A stretch of 64,000 bases of DNA, taken from positions 31,653-95,652 of the forward strand of contig NZ_FQYW01000013.1 in NCBI RefSeq assembly GCF_900141865.1, written 5' to 3'. This stretch comes from Anaerovibrio lipolyticus DSM 3074. Its GTDB lineage: Bacteria; Bacillota; Negativicutes; Selenomonadales; Selenomonadaceae. The translations under genes were made by a program, and so were the position numbers. This document shows, piece after piece, positions 16,061 to 28,000 of the stretch; position 1 is the first letter of the stretch; each line of letters starts with the position of its first letter. Below the pieces are notes generated by a model. It ran no database searches, was not told where the DNA came from, and saw only the letters and a program-made list of their open reading frames with translations.

Positions 16061-18364
16061 ATGGCTACTACATACTACATGCAGCCGTCATTTGCCGGTG
16101 GAAAGTTTGACCCAAAGGTGTGGGGCCGAATTGATAATGAGCGGTATGCAAGCGGGCTGAGAGAGTGTAAGAACTTCTTTATACATAAGTTTGGCTCAGT
16201 ATCTAACAGAACAGGATTCCTTTATCTGGGAGATGCTAAGGAAGCAAGTAAGAAATGTCGCCTGCTTCCATTTGTGTATTCCGACTCACAGGCCTATGTT
16301 ATGGAGTTTGGTCACAATTATGTGCGCTTCTGGAACTCGGACGGTACAAGGGTACTTGATGGTAACGGTGATATAGTGGAGATTGTTACCCCTTATGAAT
16401 CTTCAATGTTATTCAAGCTGCGCTTCGTGCAGAGTGCAGATAAGATTTTTATTGCCTGCCAGAATGTAGCCCCTTATGTATTAAGCCGTGACAGTCTGAC
16501 TTCATGGAGCCTTACGGCCTATGCCTATAAACGAGGTCCATTTCTTTCCCAGAATCTTGACGAGGCCAGCACGATAACACCGTCAGCTGCTACTGGTAAT
16601 ATTACTCTTACTGCATCAAAGGATATCTTCAAGAATGGTCATGTAAATTCAGTATGGCGTATTGACCAGCACATGAGCGGCGGCAGTGTAAGCGGTAGTG
16701 GTGGGTCTGCGTTTACTACATCCACACTTACTTGCGGAACAAATTGTACCTGGCGTTTTGTCACCCATGGTTCTGACTGGGTGGGAACTGTTGTAGTTGA
16801 GCGTTCCTACGACAATGGAAACACATGGATGCAGTTACGGTCATTTACTCATAAGAATTCTGAGGCTAACTTCAATGTGTATGCCGAGGAAGGTGAGCAG
16901 TGTATACTTCGCGCAAGACTGACTACCATATCCTCCGGAACATGCACAGTGGATCTGAGTGTTGACCCTTATGTGAATGTTGGCTATGTTACTATTACAG
17001 GCATTACGGATAGTAAACATGCATCTGCCACTGTCTCAACTGAAAAACCACTGGCCAATACAACAGCCACTGACATGTGGTTTGAGGCAGCATGGAGCGG
17101 TGAGCAGGGCTATCCTTCAGCTGTATGTTTTTATGAAGACCGTCTTTGCTTTGCAGGTACTACGGGAAGTCCCCGCGGTGTCTGGATGAGCAAGCCGGCA
17201 GATTATTATAATTTTGAAACCTCGTCCCCAAAGGTTGAGGATGATGATTCAATTCAGATTATTTTGACCAGCAGAAAGATGAGTATTATCCATACCCTCA
17301 TAGCTATGAGACAGAGCCTTATAGCATTTTCCGAGGACGGTGTTAATACTATTTCCTTCTCCGGCAATTCACTCACACCTACAAGCATTACCCAGCGTGC
17401 TGAGTCCTATTACGGGGCGAAGAACATGGATATACTTGCGGTAGGTGCTCAGTGTATTTATGTGCAGGAGACAGGCGGCGCAGTAAGGAATATCGGTTAT
17501 GATTATGTGCATGACTCCTATTCCGGTGATGAGATTTCCCTGTTCTCAGCCTGCCTGATCAATGAGCATCCTCCGGTGGATATGACCTATCAGCTGGAGC
17601 CGGATTCCATTCTTTGGCTGGTAAGGGAAGATGGTGTCCTGCTGTCATGCACCTACATGCCTGAACAGAAAATGGTTGCTTGGGCGGAGCATGATACACA
17701 GGGAGAATTTGAAAGCGTATGCTGCATTCCGTACAGCAATGAGACACGGATCTGGGCGGTGGTCAAACGCGAGATTAATGGGCAGACAGTCCGCTATGTG
17801 GAGCGAATGAGTAAGAGACTTCCTACCACGGATCCGGCAGATCAGCTGTATATGGATGCTGCCAGCGTGTATGATGGTAACAGCGATGTTAATACTATTT
17901 CCTGTCCTCAGCTTGCAGGATGTACTGTAGGCGTATTAATTGATGGCAATGTTATGCCAATGGCTGAGGTTCCTTTAGATGGTACCTTGACCTTGGAGCG
18001 GGCGGGAAAGAAAATAGCCGTAGGGCTGACCTATACAGCCAAACTTGAAACCATGAACATTGAGATGCAGGGACTTGTTAGAGGTGTCCTGCAGGGGCAC
18101 AACATCAAGATAGGTGCTGTTATTCTTCGTCTGCTTAATAGTCGTGGTGGCAAGGTTGGCCAGGTTGAGGAATATTTGGATGAGTGGCAGAGAAGAAGCA
18201 AGTCGGATTACCTTGGAAACAAGCTCGCGCTTTATACCGGGGATACATTCATTTATGGCAACTTCTCCTGCAGCGAGGGTGGCCGTGTTATGGTGGTGCA
18301 GGACATCCCAATGCCGATTACTATACTTGGAATAATAATGGGGTTGACGGTATCCGATGATTAA
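16061..18364 (+). CDS. Tail tubular protein B (T7 gp12-like nozzle)
   Basis: A 767-residue beta-rich nozzle protein of the podovirus tail, pairing with the gp11-like adaptor upstream. The N-terminus MQPSFAGGKFDPKVWGRID is typical of the family (FTGGEISP-like in others). Later conserved blocks include CFYEDRLCFAGTTGSPRGVW and AQCIYVQETGGAVRNIGYDY. Residues about 185-300 look like an inserted Ig- or jelly-roll-like domain. The next gene overlaps by 8 bp. Confidence 0.87.
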   Translation: MATTYYMQPSFAGGKFDPKVWGRIDNERYASGLRECKNFFIHKFGSVSNRTGFLYLGDAKEASKKCRLLPFVYSDSQAYVMEFGHNYVRFWNSDGTRVLDGNGDIVEIVTPYESSMLFKLRFVQSADKIFIACQNVAPYVLSRDSLTSWSLTAYAYKRGPFLSQNLDEASTITPSAATGNITLTASKDIFKNGHVNSVWRIDQHMSGGSVSGSGGSAFTTSTLTCGTNCTWRFVTHGSDWVGTVVVERSYDNGNTWMQLRSFTHKNSEANFNVYAEEGEQCILRARLTTISSGTCTVDLSVDPYVNVGYVTITGITDSKHASATVSTEKPLANTTATDMWFEAAWSGEQGYPSAVCFYEDRLCFAGTTGSPRGVWMSKPADYYNFETSSPKVEDDDSIQIILTSRKMSIIHTLIAMRQSLIAFSEDGVNTISFSGNSLTPTSITQRAESYYGAKNMDILAVGAQCIYVQETGGAVRNIGYDYVHDSYSGDEISLFSACLINEHPPVDMTYQLEPDSILWLVREDGVLLSCTYMPEQKMVAWAEHDTQGEFESVCCIPYSNETRIWAVVKREINGQTVRYVERMSKRLPTTDPADQLYMDAASVYDGNSDVNTISCPQLAGCTVGVLIDGNVMPMAEVPLDGTLTLERAGKKIAVGLTYTAKLETMNIEMQGLVRGVLQGHNIKIGAVILRLLNSRGGKVGQVEEYLDEWQRRSKSDYLGNKLALYTGDTFIYGNFSCSEGGRVMVVQDIPMPITILGIIMGLTVSDD

Positions 18365-18824
18365 ACGACATGAGCATATAACATTTGCCAAACCCAATGA
18401 TGAGATGGTTCGCTATATTGCGGACAACATGAGAGAGATTGACAAGTTTGAGTGCATGGCTGTGAACCATACCCCTCTTGAAGGGCTGGAAACTTCTATA
18501 GCTGTGTGCCCTGATTCAAGAGTGTTTTTAGCAGATGGGGAGCCTATAGGTGCTATGGGCTCCAAATCTCTGCCAGATGGTGGCGGAGTGTTCTGGCTGT
18601 TAGGCACAGACAAGATTAACAGTTATCCGAAGGAGTTCATGATAAAGTCCTTTGATATTCTGAAGAATGATCTTATGGTCAGGTATTCATATCTGACTAA
18701 CTGTATTTGTATGGAGCATAAGGAATCTGTCCGCTGGTTGAAGAAGCTGGGGGCGGAGTTTATGGATAAGAAATATACACTGCTGGGACGGGAGTTTCGG
18801 CAGTTTTTTATTTATAGGGGGTGA
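18357..18824 (+). CDS. Gp13-like virion assembly protein (DUF2833, GNAT-like)
   Basis: A 155-residue protein resembling T7 gp13 and its DUF2833 relatives, which look like GNAT acyltransferases and act in podovirus core assembly. Family-like blocks: GEPIGAMGSKSLPDGGGVFWLLGTD and CICMEHKESVRWLKKLGAEF, the latter being the typical C-terminal GNAT strand-helix. It sits between nozzle and gp14-like genes, the T7 order. Enzymatic activity is not implied. Confidence 0.78.
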   Translation: MIKRHEHITFAKPNDEMVRYIADNMREIDKFECMAVNHTPLEGLETSIAVCPDSRVFLADGEPIGAMGSKSLPDGGGVFWLLGTDKINSYPKEFMIKSFDILKNDLMVRYSYLTNCICMEHKESVRWLKKLGAEFMDKKYTLLGREFRQFFIYRG

Positions 18825-18829
18825 AAGAT

Positions 18830-19462
18830 ATGTGTACTACAGCGGCAGCTTCTATCGCTGGTATGGGTATGCAGCTGTTCGGTGGAATCGGTGCTGCAAA
18901 GGCCCAGCGGGATTATCATAATGCCAATGCTGAATATCTGGAGACAATGGACCAGGTAAACAGGCAAATGAACGAGAATGCCGTTGACAGTGTACAGAGG
19001 ACGGCTGGTATGCAGGCCTCCGAGGTACGCATAAAGGGACAGTCCATGACCAAGAGCCAGAAGGCGGCTATGGCTTCCCGTGGCTTATCTAACGGCTATA
19101 CTTATCAGAATATTCTTGATGATAGTATTGCCAGATCTGAAATGGATGCTATGGCTATCCAGTATAACGCTGATGTTCAGTCCCAGAATATCAGGACAAG
19201 TGGTAAGATACAGTCTGCACAGTATAGGGCGCAGGCGGCAGGGGAAAGAGCAGCGGGGAAGATTGCATATTCTTCTGGCTTGCTTTCCGCCGGTTCTCAG
19301 TTTGCCAATAACTTTCTGAGCTTCGGTCAGACATCTATGGGAATGAGCGGTGGTAATAAAACACCTGCCAATACTACAGCCGGCAATACTAAATTCAGCT
19401 TCCAGATGCCTACTTACACGGAGTGGTATAACAATAGAAACAGAGGTGGCTTCACATGGTAA
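18830..19462 (+). CDS. Gp14-like internal virion (ejection) protein
   Basis: A 210-residue protein with a short hydrophobic N-terminus (AAASIAGMGMQLFGGIGAA) and a long Ala/Gln/Ser-rich helix, then a Gly/Asn-rich tail. This is the style of T7 gp14, which enters the outer membrane during DNA ejection. ATG 18830 is preferred, since GGGGG lies 8 nt upstream; the GTG at 18821 is too close. It overlaps the next internal protein gene by 7 bp. Confidence 0.75.
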   Translation: MCTTAAASIAGMGMQLFGGIGAAKAQRDYHNANAEYLETMDQVNRQMNENAVDSVQRTAGMQASEVRIKGQSMTKSQKAAMASRGLSNGYTYQNILDDSIARSEMDAMAIQYNADVQSQNIRTSGKIQSAQYRAQAAGERAAGKIAYSSGLLSAGSQFANNFLSFGQTSMGMSGGNKTPANTTAGNTKFSFQMPTYTEWYNNRNRGGFTW

Positions 19463-22023
19463 ATAACGGCAATATTCCTACATATCAGCAACAGGCGGGA
19501 TATACAGCTACTATTAACCCTACTGTTCCACAAGGATCCCCTGCTGCGTTTGGAACCACAGTAGCCAAAGAGCAGGCTGGATTCAATGAGAACCTTGCCA
19601 AACTGGGTGATACTATCGCCCAGCACGCCATCAAGATGCAACAGCAGGAAGATGATAACGCAGTAGTAAGGCAGGAGAATCTTCTTCGTTCATACATGAA
19701 TGAAGTTTTGTATGATCCTAATAATGGGCTGGCTGTTCAAAAGGGGCACAAGGCTAATGGGGCCACCGTTAAATTTGATGAAGTTGTTGATAAGACCATG
19801 CAAGACGCAATGTCTAACATGGGTAGCGACATTATGAGAACAAAATTAGCTGAGAGAACTTCTTCTTGGCTTGGACAGTACCGAAATATCATATCCCGTA
19901 ATGAGGGTGAAGAAGTCCGCACAGCTTATATTCAGGATATAAAAACAAATTATACCAATGCTGCAGAAGTCGCTATGAAAAATCCCGGGGCAAATTCTTT
20001 TTTGACCTTGGTTATGCAGGCGCAGACCAATAAAGCTGATTATATGCATTGGGAGGGTTGGTCATCGGAAACAACAGACCAGGTAATTCAGGAGATGCTT
20101 TCCAAATCGTATGAGGAAATGGCAGAGATACTTTATAGCAGTGGTGATACTCAAGGTCTGTTTGACTTGTTTGAGGCGGGCCACGGAAAGGTTACCACGG
20201 ATGCTGAAGTTAAGGTATCCAAAATGAGCAATGAGATTAAAACCAAGCAGGTTGGTTTTCAGATAGCTTCTAAATATGCTAATGATCCGGAATGCAGGAA
20301 CGCTGACGGAACATTTAACGCGGTCAAGGCCCGCGAAAAATTAGAAGCTGAAAAGGGGCCTAATGCAAAGAAAACTGTAAGAAAGTTTGTAGGTGGCGGT
20401 AGCGGAGGCTATTCCGGAGACTCCTCTACGGATAGCATGATTAACAGCGCGGCTGCGGCAAATAGTGTAGACCCTTTATTAGTGGCTGCGATAGCTTCTG
20501 TTGAAACCGGTTATAACCAGAATATAAAACCAAGTTCTGCCGGAGCAATTGGAATGATGCAGCTTATGCCGGATACAGCTGCAGGCTTGGGTGTAGATCC
20601 GAATGATAAAGCCGGAAATATTAACGGCGGTGCCAAGTACATTAAAGAATTGCTGGACACTTTTGGCGGAGATACTACCAAAGCTATTGCCGCTTATAAT
20701 GCTGGTCCGCAAGCTGTTAAGGATTATGGTGGGACACCTCCGTATCCGGAAACGCAGGCTTATGTGCAGAAAGTTCAGGCTGCATATAATGAACTGAAAG
20801 CGAAGGGCGGAACTTCCCAGCCAGTAGACTTGTCTGATATTCCTATGCAGAATTTTGAAGACAAGGGACTTGCCAAAACAAACAACACTCTTAAAGCGCA
20901 GTTTAGGGGCCTCTATGACTGGGCTGTGCAGGAGTTTGGTAAGAAAGTTGAGATTAGTGGTGGCTGGCGAAGTGAGGAGAATAACCGGGCCAACAATGGC
21001 GCACCAAATTCTCACCATTTATACGGCAGCGCTATTGATGTCAATGTTTCAATGCTGACCGATGCCGAACGCGAGGCCTTTATAAATAAGGCCCGTGAGA
21101 TGGGCTTTAATAAAGGTGGCGATGATTTTTACCATGATAAGGGGACCGGCTATCATGCTCATCTGGTATATGAAGATACTGGAAGCGGAGAGCAGGGGCA
21201 CTGGGAAGAAGTGGAAGTTTCTGCATATAATGCTAAAGAATACGAAGCCACATTGGCCGAGATTCTTCGTCTGGAAAGGGAATCCAGGACTTCCCATGAT
21301 GAAAGTATTAAGAACGCAATAAACGCAGTCATTCCGAATGTTAAAGGAATGGGCTCTATGGAAGAGGTAAAGTCTTTCGTTCAGAGTCAGTATCCTAATA
21401 TGACTCAAATGGATATAGATACTATAGCCAAGAGCGTATTTAGTGCGACAGTTGCAGAGGATAGGCAGGATGCGTCTTATGCAAGACAGCAGAAGTATTG
21501 GGCAAGACAGGATGCCGAAGATGCTTTCTATTCTTGGAAGGTTGATAATCCAGGTGCTACTGATGCAGAGGTACTGGCGCAAGCACAGAAATTTGGGTTG
21601 GATCCTAAGACTCAGGCCAGTATCCAGGCTTCAATGGGAATTGGCGGTAACCTGGAGAAAGCCTATGCATGGGGTAAGGATGGTGACCTCGAAAAAACAT
21701 TTAATGATGTATGTTCTGAGTTAAAGATTACCGGAATTGCAAAATCAAATGTACGCGAGAAATTAAACGAGGAAGCCAGACGAAGAATGACAGCTAACCC
21801 ACCGGAACCACCTATGGCTATTGCTGATATTCGTTCATTTGTTCAGGATGAGGGCGCGGCAAAAAATGTTAATGACAGTTGGCTCCCATTTAGTGGAACC
21901 TCTATAAGACCAGCGGATCTTCCTTCAGGATTCAGAATAGAGGGAAATAAAATATTGGATTCCAATAATTTTGAATATGAATACGATGAATCAACTAAAG
22001 ATTTGGTGGTAAAAGATAGTTAA
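19456..22023 (+). CDS. Internal virion protein with lytic transglycosylase and M15-like domains
   Basis: An 855-residue ejection protein corresponding in position to T7 gp15/gp16. Residues about 325-450 are a soluble lytic transglycosylase domain: SVETGYNQ with catalytic Glu350, then SAGAIGMMQLMPDTA and TKAIAAYNAGPQAV. Residues about 490-575 form an M15-like peptidase domain (ISGGWRSEENN, SHHLYGSAIDVNV, YHAHLVYED) with Zn-type His and Asp. The rest is helical. It probably opens the cell wall from inside the injected core. Two wall-cutting domains in one ejection protein is notable. Confidence 0.85.
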   Translation: MVNNGNIPTYQQQAGYTATINPTVPQGSPAAFGTTVAKEQAGFNENLAKLGDTIAQHAIKMQQQEDDNAVVRQENLLRSYMNEVLYDPNNGLAVQKGHKANGATVKFDEVVDKTMQDAMSNMGSDIMRTKLAERTSSWLGQYRNIISRNEGEEVRTAYIQDIKTNYTNAAEVAMKNPGANSFLTLVMQAQTNKADYMHWEGWSSETTDQVIQEMLSKSYEEMAEILYSSGDTQGLFDLFEAGHGKVTTDAEVKVSKMSNEIKTKQVGFQIASKYANDPECRNADGTFNAVKAREKLEAEKGPNAKKTVRKFVGGGSGGYSGDSSTDSMINSAAAANSVDPLLVAAIASVETGYNQNIKPSSAGAIGMMQLMPDTAAGLGVDPNDKAGNINGGAKYIKELLDTFGGDTTKAIAAYNAGPQAVKDYGGTPPYPETQAYVQKVQAAYNELKAKGGTSQPVDLSDIPMQNFEDKGLAKTNNTLKAQFRGLYDWAVQEFGKKVEISGGWRSEENNRANNGAPNSHHLYGSAIDVNVSMLTDAEREAFINKAREMGFNKGGDDFYHDKGTGYHAHLVYEDTGSGEQGHWEEVEVSAYNAKEYEATLAEILRLERESRTSHDESIKNAINAVIPNVKGMGSMEEVKSFVQSQYPNMTQMDIDTIAKSVFSATVAEDRQDASYARQQKYWARQDAEDAFYSWKVDNPGATDAEVLAQAQKFGLDPKTQASIQASMGIGGNLEKAYAWGKDGDLEKTFNDVCSELKITGIAKSNVREKLNEEARRRMTANPPEPPMAIADIRSFVQDEGAAKNVNDSWLPFSGTSIRPADLPSGFRIEGNKILDSNNFEYEYDESTKDLVVKDS

Positions 22024-22038
22024 AAGGAGAAATGCTTT

Positions 22039-25000
22039 ATGCCGATTATAGCTAGACAAACAGGGCAAGGAACAATCTATATAGATAAAGATACTGGTGC
22101 CCAGGTATCAGCTGATGAGGTAAAGAGCCGTGTAGAAGCTAATAAAAGCGGTGGAATCTTTGATACCATAAGCAATTTATTTACCCAAAATTCTTATTCT
22201 CCTGAGCTCGCTGATGCATACAGAAATAACAAGGCCACCAAAGACAGGGTTTCTGCTTTATATGCAAGCAATATCATTCAGAATACAGATACGGAGAAGG
22301 CGGCAAGGCTGGAAGAGGCCACCAACATTCTTGGTATTAAAGATGATTATGCCAAGCGCAATGTTATCCAGAGCGGTATGGCCAATAAACAGATTATGGA
22401 TGCAGCTTTCCAAGCTGCAAAGTCCAAGGCTAACAGCCCAGAGGACTGGGATGCATTTGTTGAGGATAACCCTGCAACAGCTAAATATCTTACAGATCAG
22501 AAAAATATGGCGGTATCACTGGATGATATTAACCCGTTGGCTGGGCTGGAGAATACCATTACCAGTATCAAGGATCATCTGGAACTGTCAGACTTGGAAC
22601 TGAGAAGTTCTGAGATAGGTCGAGATATGATGCACAATGGGCTGGATATGACCACCATAAGCGCGGATCAGCGGGTGGAGTTGGAGAATATCAACAAACG
22701 TAAGGAAGAACTGTCCAAGAAATATTACAATCCTGAAAGCAAATGGTATAATCCGTTTACTTGGGATATGGCTTCTATTGTTGGCGGTATTGCCGGCATG
22801 AAAAATGATTTTATTATGGGCCTTGAAGGCGGCGCGGCTGGTGCTGCCATTGGTGGAGGTGTTGGTTTAGCTGCAGCTGGTGTGGGAGCTATCCCCGGTG
22901 CTATTGGTGGATTTGGTAAAGGCTTCACCGCTGGTATGGCGTACAGCATGGGTACTCGCGCTATGGGTAACCAGTACCTGGAGAGTATCAGTCAAAAATC
23001 TGTAGATGGTAAGTACATGACCGCTGATGATGCGTATTATGGCGCATTAGGTAGCGGTATTTTTAATGCCGCCTTGGGCGCAGGTGGTGTGAGTCGCCTC
23101 CTGTCCCGCTCTCCTGTATCCGGTGCGGTTATTGCGGATGCATTTAAGGGCGCGGTACCAGATGCAGTGCTTAATAATCCTGAAACCAAGCAGGCGGCAT
23201 GGCAGGTATTTATAAAGAACTTGGCGGCATCCACAGTGGAACAGTCTGCCATTTTCGGTGGTGGTACCAAGGCCATTGAACTTGCAGCGCGTAAAACCTC
23301 TGAGGAATTGAGCGGGTTGGAGTTTGACCATAGCAACGAACCAGGAGCATTTGAGCAGATCTATTCTGCTACTACTGAGTTTGTGCCTACTGCTGTCACC
23401 TTATCTGGCGTTACTATTGGTGGCGGTCATGTTGTAGGTTCTGCTCTGCCTAAGCCTGCTGAGAGTGCAAGACCAAGGACTACTACAGCTGAGGCGTTGG
23501 CTGCTATTGACAAGGCTGTGCAGGACACCAAGACAGCCAAGCGCAGTAAGGACTCCATTGGCGCATTAATTGATGGTGTGGTCGAGGGTTCCAAACTGGA
23601 AACGGTTGGCATTCCTGCCAAGGAATTTGTGGCCTACTTCCAGCAGATAGATCCGGAGAACACAAGCCGTGCTGTAGAGGAAGCAAAGAAGCTGGGTGTG
23701 TCTGAGGAAGAATTACAGACAGCCCTGCAGCAGGGACAGGATATCAATATAAAGACCTCTGACTTTGTGAAAGAGTATTCCGGTACTGAGCATATCAATG
23801 GCCTTGCCAAGGATGTTCGTTTGGGCGAGTATACTGACCGTGAGATCGAGGATACTACAGCCTATTTCCAGGAGCTCCAGAAGCAGGCGGAAGAAATGTC
23901 TAGGGGTGAGGGGATTGATAAAGAGTCACCAGTATACCAGAAGGCAGTTGATTTTGTACGCACTGCTTACCCAGAAGCCTCCGAGCGAATTATAGAGAGC
24001 CAGGCCAATATGATTCATTCCATGTTCGCCCGTGCTGAGGAAAGAGGAATCCTTAAGATTCTGGGCTATAAGGATGCAGCAGAGGCCATGGACGATATGA
24101 TTGTGGCCCGTAAGGAAATGTACGATGCGCAGCGCATTACCGAGGAACGCGCTGCCGCCCAGACATTGATGCAATCAGCCTCAATGAGACAAGAAAACCG
24201 GCGTTATGTTTTAACCAAAGCTGGATCAATGGATTACGGGCATATAACGAGGGACTTAACTGCAGACGATGGTACCGTAATAAAAAAAGCCCCTATTCGC
24301 TTATCTGTTGGTTTCCATATTGGAGACCAAGAAAGCAATCGGGGGTCCGGTCTTGCACATATTCAAAAGCATCGTGATTTTTTAGAGAAGGTCGGTGGAT
24401 ATGATAGTACAGAATCATCTATTCGAGATATTGTTGGTAACTATGATTTCATTTATGTAAATATTTCAAGAGATGGTAGACAAAGAGTCCACTTTGTAAA
24501 ACGGCTAAACGATAAATGGTCAGCCGATGTTATGATGGATTTAGAAAGAGATGAATCTCTAGGTGAAGATTACTATTCTGTAAATACTATTACTCCTAGA
24601 AGCAACAAGCAGTACACTAACTGCATGCAAAAAGCACTTTCCTTTGACGGGCGGCGAACTCCGCCAACCGAATCCAGCTCCGGCGCCACAGGAGCCCCAG
24701 TCGAAACAACGGCTGGAATCTCTGGGGTCTTGGTTCCTGGCAAGGAAAGTGCTTTTGGTACTATCAGTATTACAGATGCACAAGATTTTGTCAATAGATT
24801 TACTTATGCTGATGAGCAATCTCGGAGGATGGTTGTTGACCATGTTTTTCAGAAAAATGAAAGCAATATTGAAAATCCTGCTGATCTAGAAAAAATACAA
24901 GGCGCATATATCCCACCAGAGCAGGGCAAGGCTATCATTGAATTGTATAAGAATGCTGATTACAGCACTCTTTCTCATGAGATGATGCATCACTTTGTGA

Positions 25001-28000
25001 ACCTCTACAAGCAGGCCGTTGAAAGAGGCATGGCTTCTGAGGAAGTTATCAGGGACTTCGGAATTCTCAATAAGTTTGTTGAATCCAAAGAGGGGGAGGT
25101 GTGGACAGCCGCTCAGCATGAGAAAATTACTTCCGCTTACGAGACTTATCTTTCCGAAGGTAAGGCCCCTTCACTGGAGCTTGTGGGTGTTTTTGAGAAG
25201 TTCACTAACTGGATGAAGAACATCTACAAGAAGATGACCAGACAGGCTATCCCGATAAATGACGATGTACGTGGAGTCTTTGACCGTATGCTTGCCAGTG
25301 AGGAACAGATTAATGCTGCCGAACTTTTCTATAACTCAGAGAGGTTGTTTGGTGGCAAGGAACTGGGGCTTAAGGAACTGCATGAATACACTAAGCTGCT
25401 GGAGGATGCTCACAAGGAAGCACAGGCCAAAATGCGGGCAAGAGTTCTGAAAGAAATCAGTCCGGAGTTCAAAAAGCTGGAAAAGGAAGCTGCCCAAAAG
25501 GCTTCTGCTCTCATAGAGGAAGCAATGCATCAGGAACCACTTTATGCTGCAAGGCTTCTCATGGAAGCCAAGAAAAAAGGCGGTACTGTGCCAGATGATG
25601 TGTTGGGGGCGGATTTTGTTAAAGAAAACGGGGGCGGCTTAAAGCTTGATAGAGCAAAAGCCGTAGAACAGTACGGTGAAAAGGCTGTATCTGAAATGCC
25701 TCAAAGCTGGTTCGCCAAAGACGGTCAATGGACCCTTGATGACATTGCGGATATTGTAGGATTCAAATCCGGGGACGAACTTCGGCAGGCTGTGCTTAAT
25801 AGTAAAAGTTATACTGCAGAATTCAATAAACGCCTTAATGAACGCATGGCTAAGTGGAAGGACCAAGAGCTGGGTAATATTCAGGATATGGCCATACAGA
25901 TGGTAACGTCGGCTAAATCCCTCGAGGCTATTGGTATTGAGGCCGAGGTTCTTAAGAATGCTGCAGCTGAACTTAAGGCCAAGAATGAAAGGGAAACTGC
26001 TGAGGCTATGGCTGAAGGCAGGGAAAAAGCCGAGACTCAGCGCAAGGCACAGGAGCATGAGGACAAGGCTGTCGAAAAGGCCAAGGAGAAACAGGCAAGG
26101 GATACCCGCAGGCAGGATGCCGAGGTTATGCAGGGTAAGCTGAAGGCTAGAGCCGCCCGTGAGGTGGCCAAGAATACCATCGGTAACCAGCGCATATCTG
26201 AGGCTGGTCAGTGGCGTAAGATGTTGGCTGCTGCAACCAAGGCTGGCAGACAAGCAACCCGTGCTATGGCCAAGGGCGATTATGACCAGGCTGTTATCTT
26301 CAAGGACGAGGAACTTTTACAGCGTGCCATGGCCATGGAAGCTATGCGTGCTGAAAAGGAAATCCAAGTTGGTATGCGCTTCTTTGGTCGTATCAACAAG
26401 CGCGGACTCGATGAGAAGAATATTGACCACAGATTCAATGTTCAGATAGATAACCTTATGGCCAAGTATGGCCTGCTTAAACGGGAACCACTACAGCCAT
26501 TGGATGGCGGTAAGCCGGTTCCGTTAGAAGAGTTTATTGAATCCTGCAGGGAAAACTACTTCGTGCCTATGGTTCCGGAAACTATTGTAAAGGGTGAGCC
26601 TAAGCACTACAGCCGCTTATCCCTTAATGAGTTCCGTGATCTTAAGGACGGTACCAAGAGTCTGCAGCATGTAGGAAAAACCATGGACAGGGCACTCGCT
26701 GATCAGGATAAGGCAACTATGCTGGAGCGTACCTCCTCAATTATCGAGAAGGTAATGGGGCTTAAGAAACGGTACAATAAGCAGTCCGAAGCGGGGCAGG
26801 AATCTCTTACTATCGGGGAAAGATTGAACCGCCTTATTGATATTCCTATTGCTTCCATGGTAAAGACGGAAACCTTGCTCCGGATCATCGATAAAGGAGA
26901 GGAACAAGGCCCGGCTGTGCGGTACATTTTCAACCCTATCAAGAATGGTCTTGATGAGGTTCAAAGAAGGAATGCCAAGTCTATTGAGGATGTTACTAAG
27001 GTTATTAAAGATGCTGGCTGGGACAGAAAATCCATTGAGGCTATGAAGGACCAGAAGCATCATTTTGATTTCCTGCCTAATGATCTGACCATGGAAGAAA
27101 TTGTGCTGATGGCCATGAACTGGGGCAACGAAGGAAACCGGGACAGACTCCGGTATTATTTCAAGTCTCCTTCTCAGCGCCGCATGAAGATGTCCGATAT
27201 GGATAACATGGTGATAGACCGTCTGGCCATGCAGGTATTCTCCGTAATGGAGGAAAAGCACTGGAAACTGGTGCAGGGTGTGTGGGATTACCTTAACACC
27301 TATGCTCCTGAAATCCGCCAGCATGAAATTGACTGTGCAGGTCTTGATGTGAAAATGGTAGAGCCTACACCATTTAAGGTTATGACCAAGGATGGCGTGC
27401 CTATGGACATGACAGGCGGGTATTACCCTATTGCGTATGATCCTGGCAAATCCATTGTTACCATGAACCAGCAGGAAGCCAATGCGCTTTTCAAGGCAAA
27501 CCCTACAGCTTCCGCTATGACCAGTCACGGCCATACTTCAAGCCGTGTGGCAAGGGTAAGCAGACCTCTTCTTTTGAACTGGTCAGCATTTACCAACCAT
27601 ATCCAGAATGTTAATTATGACTTGGCAATGAGAAAGCCGGTCATTGATGTAAACAAGATTATTAAGAATCCTGATTTTATCAGCGCAATAGACAGCCGGT
27701 TCGGCGTAAAGACTACTAAGGCTTTACAGGACTGGCTCATTAATATTGCTGCGGATCAGCGGGAAAGTCTTACCGCTGTTGACAGAGGTGTAAGGGAACT
27801 GCGTACCAGAATGTCAGTGGCAATGCTGGGATTCAGGGCAAAGGCTCTGGTAATAGACCTTCCTCAGAATGTTATTACTGCGGTATGGCAGATGGGCGCG
27901 GGCAATGTTATCAAAGGCATGACAGAGTTTTACCTTGGTAATCCCCTGGAGAAGATGGATTTTGTTAATGCCCGTTCTACCATGATGAGGGAGAAAACTT

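Noticed and set aside
23037..23336. Minus-strand open frames inside the giant protein gene
   Set aside because: Two overlapping shadows without ribosome sites; the sense strand is continuous for 2279 codons.
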